From positions 78,177-142,176 of the forward strand of contig JAFQQJ010000011.1 in assembly GCA_017411325.1 (NCBI GenBank): a stretch of DNA of 64,000 bases, in the 5' to 3' direction. The translations under genes were made by a program, and so were the position numbers. The notes under the pieces were generated by a model. It was not told the DNA's origin, did no database searches, and saw only the letters and a program-made list of their open reading frames with translations. The first letter of the stretch is position 1; the number at the start of each line of letters is the position of its first letter. Shown here in pieces: positions 32,659 to 40,708 of this stretch. This stretch comes from Clostridia bacterium. Its GTDB lineage: Bacteria; Bacillota; Clostridia; CAKSNL01; HGM11501.

Positions 32659-33492
32659 TTAATTCTCCTCTTTGTTTTCTTCGTACATTCCACGATAAAA
32701 TTCAATTTCTCCATCAAGCACCTCTTCGTCGTATCCCAAATTCAGTGCTTTGTTATAGTACCTTTTTGCATTTTTCTCGTCTCTTTTCAAGTCATAAGCT
32801 ACCAACAATAAAAGTGTTGCTTCTTTACTATCATTAGTAATATCAAGCACTTTTTCTGCATCTAAAATCGCCTCATCAGGTCTATAATTTTCAAGATACA
32901 GCTGTGCACGATTTAAATATGCTTGCTCATAATGTGGATTACTTCCGATTGCTTTTTCGTAATGTTCAAATGCCGCTTCCAAGTCTTCTTCAGACGAATA
33001 CAGCAATGCAATATTATTATTTGCTATTGCGTTTTGGGGAGAAAGTTTTAGTACTTTTTTATACATTTCAATTGCTTCTTCCACATAACCAGAGTCCTCA
33101 TAAGATAATGCAATAAAAATCATGCACGGAACAACATCATCGTTTTTAAATGCCTTCCGACAAAGCTTCGACAGCCGTTTTATCCCACGCTTATACTTTT
33201 CGTTATTATAGTCATATATACCAAGGAGCAACATTCTTTTCAAGTTTGGATTATCACCAAAAGCATTTCCTATTATATGTGCATATGCACTTTTATAGGT
33301 TTGAAAGTTTTGTTCAAGAAGGCGTTTGTTTGATCTCACAAATACCAACACAATAGAACAAAGTATACACAGCACCTTTAAAAGTTTTTCGGTATACACC
33401 GTGCCCAACAAAAATACATCATAAAGATATATCGACACAACCACAATAGCACAAATAATCAAAACACCAATATTTATGTATCTCTTTTTCAC
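32659..33492 (-). CDS. membrane-anchored TPR-repeat protein
   Basis: This 277-residue protein has two N-terminal membrane segments (YINIGVLIICAIVVVSIYLY and LLKVLCILCSIVLVFV), then tetratricopeptide repeats from about residue 105 to 265; clear units are YVEEAIEMYKKVLKLSPQ, LEAAFEHYEKAIGSNPH and YRPDEAILDAEKVLDI. TPRs mediate protein contacts; the partner is unknown. The GTG at 33492 is preferred over an ATG at 33513 because AAAGGAAATG lies at correct distance only for the GTG. It is AT-rich like its neighbours. Its upstream flank contains copy 6 of the GCATCTAAA motif. Confidence 0.75.
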   Translation of the reverse strand: MKKRYINIGVLIICAIVVVSIYLYDVFLLGTVYTEKLLKVLCILCSIVLVFVRSNKRLLEQNFQTYKSAYAHIIGNAFGDNPNLKRMLLLGIYDYNNEKYKRGIKRLSKLCRKAFKNDDVVPCMIFIALSYEDSGYVEEAIEMYKKVLKLSPQNAIANNNIALLYSSEEDLEAAFEHYEKAIGSNPHYEQAYLNRAQLYLENYRPDEAILDAEKVLDITNDSKEATLLLLVAYDLKRDEKNAKRYYNKALNLGYDEEVLDGEIEFYRGMYEENKEEN

Positions 33493-33514
33493 AGTATCAT
33501 TTCCTTTCGACATT

Positions 33515-33537
33515 GCGACACATAAGGTTTAGATGCA
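33515..33537 (-). repeat. GCATCTAAA motif, copy 6 (most diverged)
   Basis: The minus-strand reading is TTGCATCTAAACCTTATG followed by TGTCGC. It shares the first 14 bases with the consensus but not the TTCG core. It lies between the glycerophosphodiesterase stop and the TPR gene start. Confidence 0.5.
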
Positions 33538-33582
33538 AACCTTTTTTGGTGTGAAGTTTATATAATGTTAGAAACAAAAAGA

Positions 33583-34311
33583 TTATTCCAGTATATTGCT
33601 GGTTATAAAGTCTACCCCGTAAGAAACTAATTTTTCTGCATCTTCTTTATCATCACAAGTCCAGCAGTTAACTTTGATTCCTTTTGAATGTAAATATTCA
33701 ATATTTTCTGCAGTTAATTGTTTATGATATATGTCAAGGTTAAGATTGTTCGCGCATAATTTTTCTATCAATTCATTTGTGATTTCCTTTGATGTAAGGA
33801 ACTGAACATCGTTTTCAGGGAGAAATTTTCTTACATTAACACAGTTTTCAAAATCGAATGAAATAAAAATAACATTGTCAATATATTCTAATTCTTTGAT
33901 TTCATCTATCAGTTTTTCTATATACTTCTCCTCAAAATGGTTCTTTATTTCAAGTACGCAAGTTTTTTCGTATTTTTTGCAAATCTTGATATATTCACTC
34001 AAAAGAGGTATTCTTATATCTTTTCTGTCTGTTGTGTTATCCAAATCAGGAAGCACAATTTTTTCGACTTCTGAATAATCGCTTTCCTCTACATTGATGT
34101 TGTACTCCGCTAAAGAAATTCTTTCCGTTGTTTCATCATGGATAATTATAAATTTCCCATCCCTTGTAACATGCACATCAGTTTCTATGCCAAAATAACT
34201 CCTGTTGCCTGCAGCAACAAATGCAGGGCATGTATTTTCCCTTTCAATACCGCTTAAACCTCTATGTGCTATCATCTTTACTCCATTTGAATTAATTTTT
34301 ATAGATTTCAT
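33583..34311 (-). CDS. glycerophosphodiester phosphodiesterase family protein
   Basis: This 242-residue GDPD-family TIM barrel has MIAHRGLSG near residue 12 and the metal/catalytic pattern GIETDVHVTRDGKFIIIHDET, and it ends with VNCWTCDDKEDAEKLVSYGVDFITSNIL, the standard GDPD tail. It cleaves glycerophosphodiesters, releasing glycerol-3-phosphate and an alcohol. It has no signal peptide. The ATG at 34311 follows AAAGGAG; the frame to 34341 is an upstream extension without support. It may act with the LTA-synthase-like protein encoded upstream in polyglycerolphosphate turnover, though it is predicted cytoplasmic (inference). Confidence 0.9.
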   Translation of the reverse strand: MKSIKINSNGVKMIAHRGLSGIERENTCPAFVAAGNRSYFGIETDVHVTRDGKFIIIHDETTERISLAEYNINVEESDYSEVEKIVLPDLDNTTDRKDIRIPLLSEYIKICKKYEKTCVLEIKNHFEEKYIEKLIDEIKELEYIDNVIFISFDFENCVNVRKFLPENDVQFLTSKEITNELIEKLCANNLNLDIYHKQLTAENIEYLHSKGIKVNCWTCDDKEDAEKLVSYGVDFITSNILE

Positions 34312-34332
34312 ATAAAAACTCCTTTCGATAAT

Positions 34333-34367
34333 ATTCGACATATCCGTATGGTTCGTGTCAAGTCAGG
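34333..34367. repeat. second copy of the ATTCGACA...GTGTCAAGTCAGG repeat
   Basis: It shares the 13-bp core GTGTCAAGTCAGG exactly and the ATTCGACA start with 32480-32512. It marks the border before the glycerophosphodiesterase gene. Confidence 0.55.
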
Positions 34368-34378
34368 ATAAAAAACTA

Positions 34379-34519
34379 TTACTTTTTTGCAATGACAATG
34401 GGCTGATAAAAACCTGTTTCTTTTGGAAATTCCCATATCTGTTTTATGAATATACAGTTGGTCATATTGGGATGCCAGATTGTTATAAAAGGTCCGTAAT
34501 ATCCATACAATGATTTCCC
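34379..34519 (-). pseudogene. 46-codon in-frame open extension after the LTA-synthase-like stop
   Basis: Directly after the TAA of the sulfatase-fold gene (34520-34522) the same frame stays open for 46 codons (GKSLYGYYGPFITIWHPN ... ETGFYQPIVIAKK) and ends with another TAA. The composition looks protein-like and ends in a natural manner. It may be the tail of a deleted gene or a former C-terminal extension cut by a new stop; it has no own start codon. No family was recognised. Confidence 0.35.
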
Positions 34520-36364
34520 TTACTTATTCTTATAATAGTCGCCCAAAACAACCATATCATTGATTTGAATATTCTTTTTCACCCGTTGGGTTTGTTTTTG
34601 AATATAAATCAAATCCTCATTGTCGTCAGTTTTTTCTGTTGGGATATAATGCATATTCTCATCCAGCCATGCGCCTGTTTCAAAATATACCAACCCTTCA
34701 GCCTTAGAATCCAGCACATCGGTTCCTAAGTATCTGGCTTCCTTGGAAAGGTCAAACAGATTGACAATGGTGGGTGCCCAGTCAATGGTCATCATGGGCT
34801 TAGCTACCTTTTTGGCTTTGAGGCTTGGGCTATAAATAAACGCAGGAACACAATAGGAACGGGTATCTCCCTTCCACTTCTTAAGCTTTTCCTCGCTTGA
34901 AACGCCATACGCAAAATGATCAGTATACGCCACAATGACCGTATCATCAAGCAATCCGTCTGTTTCCAGCCGTTCTAACAAGATTCTAAAAAATTCATCG
35001 GTGTCAGCTGCAAGAATCTTTGCGTTGTTTTTCTCCACGTCTTCCTCTTCGTTGATTAAATCGGGACGGTATTCCTTTGCAATGTCTAACTTTTCACTTT
35101 CGCCCTGATAAGGGAGATGCGCCGAATAGGTAATAAAAAAGTTGAAAAACGGCGTTTTTTCCGTCATTTTCTGATAAAGGTCATCGTTTTTTATTAAGTT
35201 ACTGTCCAACTCCGCTTCTACACCGACAATTCCAAATTCAGCAGCCGCATGGTATTTTTCATAACCAAAGGACTTATGCATAATGCCGCGGTTATAGAAT
35301 TCCGGACTGTTAAAATGAAAGGAATTCGTTTCATAGCCCGCCTCCTTGAACAAGCGGGCAAGGGAATACGGGAATGTGTTTTTGCTGAAATTAGAGGCAC
35401 TGCTTGCTGTCACCGGAGTGAAAAATCCGGTGTTAAAGGCAAATTCAGAACTAAACGTAAAACCAATGCCGAAAAATGGTGCATTATAGTTTGTAAAACT
35501 GATACCATTTTTCATCATTTTATGTAGGGTCGGCGTGGTTTCCTGATCAATCATCCATGTATCGATGCTTTCCATCATAACCGCTATCACATTCTTTCCT
35601 TTCAGAAGACCGGAATACCGATTCTTGGCCGGCTCGCCTTTTAATGTAAAATACTCATCTGCCATATATCGGTCATCCTTTGAAAGATTGTGACCTTGAG
35701 GAAACAGCGAGGTATACAAATTCAAGTAACTGAACTGATAAATGCCGGAAATTTCAAGAGATTTATTCACATCGTTAAAATTCTTATATACAATTCTCGG
35801 TTTTCGCCATACATCCCATTCATCCGCAGCGTCTCCGTGTAACTCAGGTTGCATACAACCATGGGTCACCAAAAGAATCACCACCGTGACAGCAAGCAAA
35901 AGCGCCCGATACTTTTTGTTGAGTTTGGGAGCCTGCCAAGTCAAAAGTGCCGCCAACATAAACATAACCGTGGCAACGAGAATAAACATCATCCATGGCT
36001 CAATCAGTTTTGCCGCATAGCCGAAATACTCCGCGCCCTCACCTGCCATTCCAATACTTTTCAGCCAGAAAAACTGCTCAAAGATCTTATAATAGACACA
36101 CTCCGCCAACGAAAAAACCGAAAAACAAATGGTTATGACCAAAAAGACAATTTTCCCGATGGTTCTCGGCAGGACAAATCCACAAAGAACAACGAAAAAG
36201 GCAACCCAACCAATAGAGAAAAAGTAGGATGCGGTGGTAACATATTCTTCTGTAAAAACGCCCGGCCCAACGAAACACCGAAACATATGTTCCGGCATAA
36301 TCAGTGCAAGCATCGCAAATATGATAAAAAGATATGTCTTTAAACTTTGATTAACATTTTTCAA
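34520..36364 (-). CDS. LTA synthase family sulfatase-fold membrane protein
   Basis: This 614-residue protein starts with about five membrane segments (residues 10-170) followed by an extracellular sulfatase/alkaline-phosphatase-fold domain. Key elements are KNVIAVMMESIDTWMID (the family's metal-site Glu), TTPTLHKMMKNGISFTNYNAPFFG, SASNFSKNTFPYSLA and VIVAYTDHFAYG (metal-binding Asp/His). The layout fits LtaS-type phosphoglycerol transferases that build or decorate lipoteichoic acid; the nucleophilic threonine could not be fixed with certainty. A TTG start at 36364 is chosen for AAGGTGAG at proper distance; an earlier TTG at 36397 lacks a site. The same frame stays open for 46 codons beyond its TAA. 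Confidence 0.82.
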   Translation of the reverse strand: MKNVNQSLKTYLFIIFAMLALIMPEHMFRCFVGPGVFTEEYVTTASYFFSIGWVAFFVVLCGFVLPRTIGKIVFLVITICFSVFSLAECVYYKIFEQFFWLKSIGMAGEGAEYFGYAAKLIEPWMMFILVATVMFMLAALLTWQAPKLNKKYRALLLAVTVVILLVTHGCMQPELHGDAADEWDVWRKPRIVYKNFNDVNKSLEISGIYQFSYLNLYTSLFPQGHNLSKDDRYMADEYFTLKGEPAKNRYSGLLKGKNVIAVMMESIDTWMIDQETTPTLHKMMKNGISFTNYNAPFFGIGFTFSSEFAFNTGFFTPVTASSASNFSKNTFPYSLARLFKEAGYETNSFHFNSPEFYNRGIMHKSFGYEKYHAAAEFGIVGVEAELDSNLIKNDDLYQKMTEKTPFFNFFITYSAHLPYQGESEKLDIAKEYRPDLINEEEDVEKNNAKILAADTDEFFRILLERLETDGLLDDTVIVAYTDHFAYGVSSEEKLKKWKGDTRSYCVPAFIYSPSLKAKKVAKPMMTIDWAPTIVNLFDLSKEARYLGTDVLDSKAEGLVYFETGAWLDENMHYIPTEKTDDNEDLIYIQKQTQRVKKNIQINDMVVLGDYYKNK

Positions 36365-36422
36365 AAACTCACCTTCAGTTTCTTTTGTTCTATGCAACGC
36401 ACATTGGAATATGATTGTGCGG

Positions 36423-36860
36423 TTACTTTTTCATTTCCATATATGGCAAAACCGCAAATCCGCATTTTTTATACAGTTTCATTGCTCTCTCGTTTTCTTC
36501 TTCCACCTCTAACCGAAAAATGCAATCCTCATATTCTGTTGTGATAAATTCCATAAACAGATTTCCAAGGCCCAAGCCCCTGTATTCCTCCTTTATATAT
36601 AAGTCTTCAATCCAGATGCATGGCTTTCCAAATTCGGTGGAAAAACTTTTCGCAATCATGGCATAACCCTGTATATTGTCGGAATCTTCCATGATATAAC
36701 CTTCCAAATAGGGATTGCCGTTTACGCAATTTTTCACATCATTAGAAAAAATTTCTTCTGAGCCATTGCTCAACACCGCCGGCGATGAATAAAACACTCT
36801 CATCATTGCAATAACATCGGCGCTGTCCGCTGACTGCATAACTCTTATTTTGCTCTTCAT
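36423..36860 (-). CDS. GNAT family N-acetyltransferase
   Basis: This 145-residue GNAT protein shows the acetyl-CoA pyrophosphate-binding motif IKEEYRGLGLGNLFM (R/Q-x-x-G-x-G/A pattern) near residue 92 and the tail AMKLYKKCGFAVLPYMEM. The start at 36860 matches the family N-terminus; the frame to 36914 has no supporting site. It acts on an amine of unknown identity. It lies between the rplL terminator and the LTA-synthase-like gene, 58 bp from the latter. Confidence 0.88.
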   Translation of the reverse strand: MKSKIRVMQSADSADVIAMMRVFYSSPAVLSNGSEEIFSNDVKNCVNGNPYLEGYIMEDSDNIQGYAMIAKSFSTEFGKPCIWIEDLYIKEEYRGLGLGNLFMEFITTEYEDCIFRLEVEEENERAMKLYKKCGFAVLPYMEMKK

Positions 36861-36976
36861 ATCCCTTTCATCCCCCAGTGAATAACTCTTCCAGATAACA
36901 AAATAGTTTATCATAAAATTCGCGTTTTGTAAATATATTTAGACATTTTTCAGCGGTTTGACCTTCCAAAAGAAAC

Positions 36977-37009
36977 AAAAAAGCCCGATGCATTCGCATC
37001 GGGCTTTTT
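36977..37009 (-). terminator. strong terminator after rplL
   Basis: The stem AAAGCCCGATGC / GCATCGGGCTTT with a 4-nt loop and T-run on the minus strand begins 12 bp after the rplL stop. It ends the ribosomal operon here, with no rpoB following. Confidence 0.9.
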
Positions 37010-37021
37010 GTTGATACAAAC

Positions 37022-37393
37022 TTATTTGAGTTCGATCTTTGCGCCAACCTCTTCGAGCTTGGTCTTGATGTCTTCAGCTTCTTCCTTAGCAGCAGCTTCC
37101 TTAACGGTCTTGGGAGCGCCATCAACCAGAGCCTTAGCTTCAGCCAGACCCAGGCCGGTGATTTCTCTAACTACCTTAATTACCTTAATCTTCTGAGCAC
37201 CAGCGTCAGCCAGAACTACATCAAATTCGGTCTTTTCTTCAGCAGCAGCAGCGCCACCAGCAACAGCGCCAGCAACCATAACGGGTGCAGCAGCGGATAC
37301 GCCGAACTCTTCTTCCAGAGCTTTAACCAGATCATTTACTTCCAACAAGGTCAGTTCTTTGATTTCATCAAGAATCTTTGTGATATCAGCCAT
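37022..37393 (-). CDS. rplL: 50S ribosomal protein L7/L12
   Basis: This 123-residue stalk protein has the N-terminal dimerisation helix ([20 protein letters not shown]), an Ala/Gly-rich hinge ([15 protein letters not shown]) and a C-terminal factor-binding domain ([20 protein letters not shown]). The ATG at 37393 follows GGAGGAT. It is downstream of rplJ and immediately followed by a strong terminator; rpoB, which normally follows in Firmicutes, is absent. Confidence 0.98.
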   Translation of the reverse strand: MADITKILDEIKELTLLEVNDLVKALEEEFGVSAAAPVMVAGAVAGGAAAAEEKTEFDVVLADAGAQKIKVIKVVREITGLGLAEAKALVDGAPKTVKEAAAKEEAEDIKTKLEEVGAKIELK

Positions 37394-37481
37394 TTTAATA
37401 TCCTCCATTTTTTATAAAATATTTTCTTAGTTTGTTTCCTCTCGGCATTATGCCGCTTGAGGAAGATTGATTTTGACGCAA

Positions 37482-38159
37482 TTACTCAGCGTCAGCGGGT
37501 GCTTCTTCAGCGGCAGGCGCTTCTTCAGCGGGAGCCTCTTCAGCAGCGGGTGCTTCTTCAGCAGCTGCTTCAACAGCAGGAGCCTCTTCAGCAACAGGTG
37601 TTTCTTCAGCAGGGGCAGCTTCCTCAGCGGGAGCAGCCTCTTCTTTTGCAGCAGCCTGTCCGGGAACAGCCTCTTCATCAACAATAGCCTGCAAGGTTCT
37701 TGCAAGAGCGCTGATGGGGGACTGCAAGGAGCCCAACATCTTGGAGATGAGAACTTCCTTAGACGGGATAGCAGCGTAGGTCTTAACCTCTTCCAAAGAG
37801 ATTACCTTACCGTCTACGAAACCGCCTTTGAGTTCCAGTGCTTCGTTTTCTTTTGCGAATTCAACCAGAACCTTTGCCGGAGCAACAACATCGTCAGTAC
37901 TGGTTGCAATAGCAGTAGGACCGTGCAGAATGGAATCCAATTCTTCCAGACCTGCTGCGTTTGCAGCAAAACGAACCAGGTTGTTCTTCAGGACGGTGTA
38001 CTCAACACCAGCTTCTCTCATCTTTACACGAAGAGCAGTATCCTGCGCCACGGTAAGTCCTCTGTAGTCTGCCAAAACACCGGCTTGGGCGTTCTGGAAT
38101 CTCTCTGTAAGCTGTGCAACAATCGCCTTTTTGTTTTCTAATACTTTCTGACTCGGCAA
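37482..38159 (-). CDS. rplJ: 50S ribosomal protein L10 with acidic Ala/Pro/Glu-rich C-terminal tail
   Basis: This 225-residue L10 starts at TTG 38159 (LPSQKVLENKKAIVAQLTE, the family N-terminus) with AAGGAGG upstream. Residues 1-170 are ordinary L10 (LKNNLVRFAA, ALELKGGFVDGKVI). Residues about 170-225 are an unusual low-complexity tail built from EEAPA-like units, about 40% Ala and 35% Glu. Typical L10 proteins end near residue 165-175, where the last helix binds L7/L12 dimers. The tail is acidic and likely disordered. The gene is preceded by a structured leader that L10 itself probably binds. Confidence 0.96.
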   Translation of the reverse strand: MPSQKVLENKKAIVAQLTERFQNAQAGVLADYRGLTVAQDTALRVKMREAGVEYTVLKNNLVRFAANAAGLEELDSILHGPTAIATSTDDVVAPAKVLVEFAKENEALELKGGFVDGKVISLEEVKTYAAIPSKEVLISKMLGSLQSPISALARTLQAIVDEEAVPGQAAAKEEAAPAEEAAPAEETPVAEEAPAVEAAAEEAPAAEEAPAEEAPAAEEAPADAE

Positions 38160-38183
38160 TGTAACATCCTCCTTTCTGACATT

Positions 38184-38305
38184 CGATTCCGCGGGTATGA
38201 AAAAATGTCCCTCACCTTTGCAGCGAGGGACATAAGAATACAATTACTTGTATCAGTCATCCTCGGCAGGATTTACGGCATTTGCCACCTGCTGTCTGCG
38301 GAATT
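38184..38305 (-). ncRNA. ribosomal protein L10 leader
   Basis: The 5' leader of rplJL on the minus strand shows the L10-leader closing stem ATTCCGC (38297-38303) with GCGGAAT (38187-38193), the internal consensus GCAGACAGCAGGTGGC and a downstream hairpin. In Bacillus this element binds the L10(L12)4 complex and controls the operon; the same is inferred here. Confidence 0.8.
38200..38233 (-). terminator. attenuator hairpin inside the L10 leader
   Basis: The stem ATGTCCCTC / GAGGGACAT with an 11-nt loop is followed by TTTTTT on the minus strand, upstream of the rplJ ribosome site. It fits a transcription attenuator of rplJL. Confidence 0.75.
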
Positions 38306-38334
38306 ATATATAATTTGATTTTTTACGGATTCAA

Positions 38335-39027
38335 TTAGTCAATCTTATTGGTGTTGACTTTGATACCGGGGCCCATGGTAGATGCAACGGTAACAGAACG
38401 CAGATACTGACCTTTTGCAGCAGCCGGTTTTGCCTTTACGATTGCACCCATCAATGCGTTGAAGTTGTCAGCCAACTTTTCAGCACCGAAGGAAGCCTTA
38501 CCGATGGGACAGTGGATAATGTTGTTCTTATCCAGACGATACTCAATCTTACCGGATTTGATTTCCTGAATTGCTTTTGCAACATCGGGAGTAACGGTAC
38601 CAGCCTTGGGGTTAGGCATCAAGCCCTTCGGACCCAGGATTCTACCGATACGACCAACAACGCCCATCATATCGGGGGTTGCAACAACAACGTCAAATTC
38701 AAACCAGTTCTCAGACTGAATCTTCTGTGCCAATTCCTCAGCACCTACATAATCTGCACCGGCAGCCTTAGCCTCGTCCGCTTTACCCTCTCTGGCAAAT
38801 ACCAGAACACGAACGGTTTTACCGGTACCATTGGGCAGTACAACTGCACCACGAACCTGCTGGTCAGCGTGACGAGAGTCAACGCCCAGTTTTGCATGCA
38901 GCTCTACAGTTTCATCAAACTTTGCAGTAGCAGTCTTGCAAACCAGATCCAGCGCTTCTGTGGGGTCATACATCTTACCCTTTTCAATCAGCTTTACGCT
39001 GTCTTGATACTTTTTACCTTTCTTCAA
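38335..39027 (-). CDS. rplA: 50S ribosomal protein L1
   Basis: This 230-residue L1 protein includes [60 protein letters not shown] and the C-terminal [15 protein letters not shown]. Length and motifs are normal. It binds 23S rRNA at the L1 stalk and commonly represses its own operon. The GAATACC/GGTATTC hairpin in the 64-bp gap before it may take part in that control. Confidence 0.98.
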   Translation of the reverse strand: MKKGKKYQDSVKLIEKGKMYDPTEALDLVCKTATAKFDETVELHAKLGVDSRHADQQVRGAVVLPNGTGKTVRVLVFAREGKADEAKAAGADYVGAEELAQKIQSENWFEFDVVVATPDMMGVVGRIGRILGPKGLMPNPKAGTVTPDVAKAIQEIKSGKIEYRLDKNNIIHCPIGKASFGAEKLADNFNALMGAIVKAKPAAAKGQYLRSVTVASTMGPGIKVNTNKID

Positions 39028-39091
39028 TGTTAAATCCTCCTATGGTGGTTTCACAGAATACCCTTTGGTATTCCTCCCACTATTTTCAATC

Positions 39092-39517
39092 TTACTCTTC
39101 GACCGTGATACCCATGGAACGTGCAGTACCTGCAATCATAGACATTGCAGCTTCCAAAGAACCTGCGTTCAGGTCAGGCATTTTCTGCTCAGCGATTGCC
39201 TGCAGGTCAGCCTTCTTCAGTTCTGCAACCTTGTTCTTGTTGGGAACACCGGAACCGCTCTCAATTTTGCAAGCTTTCTTAATCAAAACAGGAGCCGGCG
39301 GGGTCTTAGTAATAAAGCTGAAAGATCTGTCCTGATATACGGTAATAACAACCGGAATGATCAGACCTGCATCCTTCTGTGTCTTTTCATTAAACTGCTT
39401 GGTGAAATCCATGATGTTTACACCGTGCTGACCCAAAGCGGGACCAACAGGGGGTGCCGGAGTAGCTTTACCTGCCGGAATCTGCAATTTAATGTAACCT
39501 GTGATTTTCTGTGCCAT
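39092..39517 (-). CDS. rplK: 50S ribosomal protein L11
   Basis: This 141-residue L11 has the N-terminal [20 protein letters not shown] and [17 protein letters not shown], and a C-terminal domain ending [11 protein letters not shown]. The ATG at 39517 has AAGGAGGTG upstream; the longer frame to 39586 is leader sequence. A 128-bp leader with inverted GTATTCC-type elements separates it from nusG. Confidence 0.98.
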   Translation of the reverse strand: MAQKITGYIKLQIPAGKATPAPPVGPALGQHGVNIMDFTKQFNEKTQKDAGLIIPVVITVYQDRSFSFITKTPPAPVLIKKACKIESGSGVPNKNKVAELKKADLQAIAEQKMPDLNAGSLEAAMSMIAGTARSMGITVEE

Positions 39518-39645
39518 TTCGAATACACCTCCTTGTTTCACAAACGTGGTATTATCGGGGTTCTGCTGATGCAGTCTCCCTCCCACAGACCGACGGAATA
39601 CCGCCGGAATATAAAAACGGAATCATCCGTGTGGGTAACAAAATC

Positions 39646-40167
39646 TTATACCAGAGCCTCTACCTGATTGAACTCCAGCTCTACATCGGTATCACGACCG
39701 AACATAGAAACCTTGGTACGAATCTTTTTCTTGTCCAGAAGAATCTCGGTGATTTCACCAACAAAGCCTTCCAAGGGACCATACTTGACTCTGATATTGT
39801 CCCCGACTACAAAGTCGAGTTCAATGGTGGTATGCTCAAGTCCCATATTTGCCACTTCCGCATCAGAGAGTGGAACGGGGCTGGAACCGGGGCCGACAAA
39901 ACCGGTAACACCTCTGGTGTTACGCACAACATACCAGCTTTCGTCGGTCATAATCATCTTGACCATGACATAGCCGGGGTAAATTTTGCGCTCAACCACC
40001 TTTTTTTGGTTATCCTTAATCTCGATAACCTCTTCCATAGGAACCCGGATTTCCTGAATGATATCATGCATATTCCGGTTTTCTACAGTTTTTTGAATAT
40101 CAGTCATCACCTTATTCTCATAGCCAGAATAAGTGTGTGCCACATACCATTTTGCGTTTGCCATCAT
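39646..40167 (-). CDS. nusG: transcription termination/antitermination factor NusG
   Basis: This 173-residue NusG has the NGN domain (KWYVAHTYSGYENKV, YPGYVMVKM) and a C-terminal KOW domain (GDNIRVKYGPLEGFVGEI). Its start is either of two tandem ATGs at 40167 and 40164. The AGGAGG site is about 20 nt upstream, but a GGGAA/TTCCC hairpin lies between and would bring it near the start. It is cotranscribed with rpmG and secE. Confidence 0.97.
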   Translation of the reverse strand: MMANAKWYVAHTYSGYENKVMTDIQKTVENRNMHDIIQEIRVPMEEVIEIKDNQKKVVERKIYPGYVMVKMIMTDESWYVVRNTRGVTGFVGPGSSPVPLSDAEVANMGLEHTTIELDFVVGDNIRVKYGPLEGFVGEITEILLDKKKIRTKVSMFGRDTDVELEFNQVEALV

Positions 40168-40194
40168 ATAGGGGAACGAATCCCTTCCCTCCTA

Positions 40195-40404
40195 TTATCG
40201 ATTGATAAAGAATGCCATGCCCCAAGTAAAGAGCAAGTCCATTGCCCAGATAACCAGGCCCACAATCAAAACATAAAGAATTACAACCAAGGTGTTCTTA
40301 CGAACCTTTGCAAAGCTCGGCCATACAACCTTTTTCAGTTCTGATTTGACTTCCTTAAAATAATTTGCGATTTTGGCAAAGATATTCTTCTTGGTCTGTT
40401 CCAT
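40195..40404 (-). CDS. secE: preprotein translocase subunit SecE
   Basis: This 69-residue protein has the SecE signature FKEVKSELKKVVWPSFAKV followed by a single transmembrane helix (TLVVILYVLIVGLVIWAMDL). It stabilises SecY in the Sec translocon. It sits between rpmG and nusG, the conserved order. Length is typical of the single-span Gram-positive type. Confidence 0.97.
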   Translation of the reverse strand: MEQTKKNIFAKIANYFKEVKSELKKVVWPSFAKVRKNTLVVILYVLIVGLVIWAMDLLFTWGMAFFINR

Positions 40405-40449
40405 AAATCAACACTCCTTACAACAAAACTGCTGCGCTCGTTTGGGAAT

Positions 40450-40599
40450 TTATTTAGTTTCCTTGTGCACAGTATGCTTTCTGCAGAATCTGCAGTACTT
40501 GTTCATTTCCAGTCTGTCAGGACAGTTCTGCTTGTTTTTGGTGGTGTCGTAGTTTCTCTGCTTGCACTCAGTACATGCCAATGTAATTTTGGTTTGCAT
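40450..40599 (-). CDS. rpmG: 50S ribosomal protein L33 (zinc-binding form)
   Basis: A 49-codon gene read directly from the sequence: [20 protein letters not shown] at the start, ending [15 protein letters not shown]. Two CxxC pairs (C9/C12 and C36/C39) mark the zinc-binding C+ form. The ATG at 40599 follows GAGGTGA. It is the first gene of rpmG-secE-nusG, with a promoter at 40709-40737. Confidence 0.97.
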   Translation of the reverse strand: MQTKITLACTECKQRNYDTTKNKQNCPDRLEMNKYCRFCRKHTVHKETK

Positions 40600-40708
40600 T
40601 TCTTTCACCTCGTTCATCCAAATTCAAAGACCGTTTCCCGCAAAAAGCCACGGAATTACAACGATTCTTTTATTCACACAAATAAAGCCTCTTCACAGAG
40701 GTATAAAC

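Noticed and set aside
5884..33537. Integron attC sites, because GTTTAGATGC resembles the classical GTTAGATGC end
   Set aside because: The core GTTRRRY needs a purine where these have T, no integron integrase is present, paired core sites are not seen, and the stretches between copies hold several genes in both directions instead of single cassettes.
37457..38141. Gln/Leu-rich and Ser/Phe-rich plus-strand frames opposite rplJ
   Set aside because: They are antisense readings of the Ala/Glu repeat region of L10.
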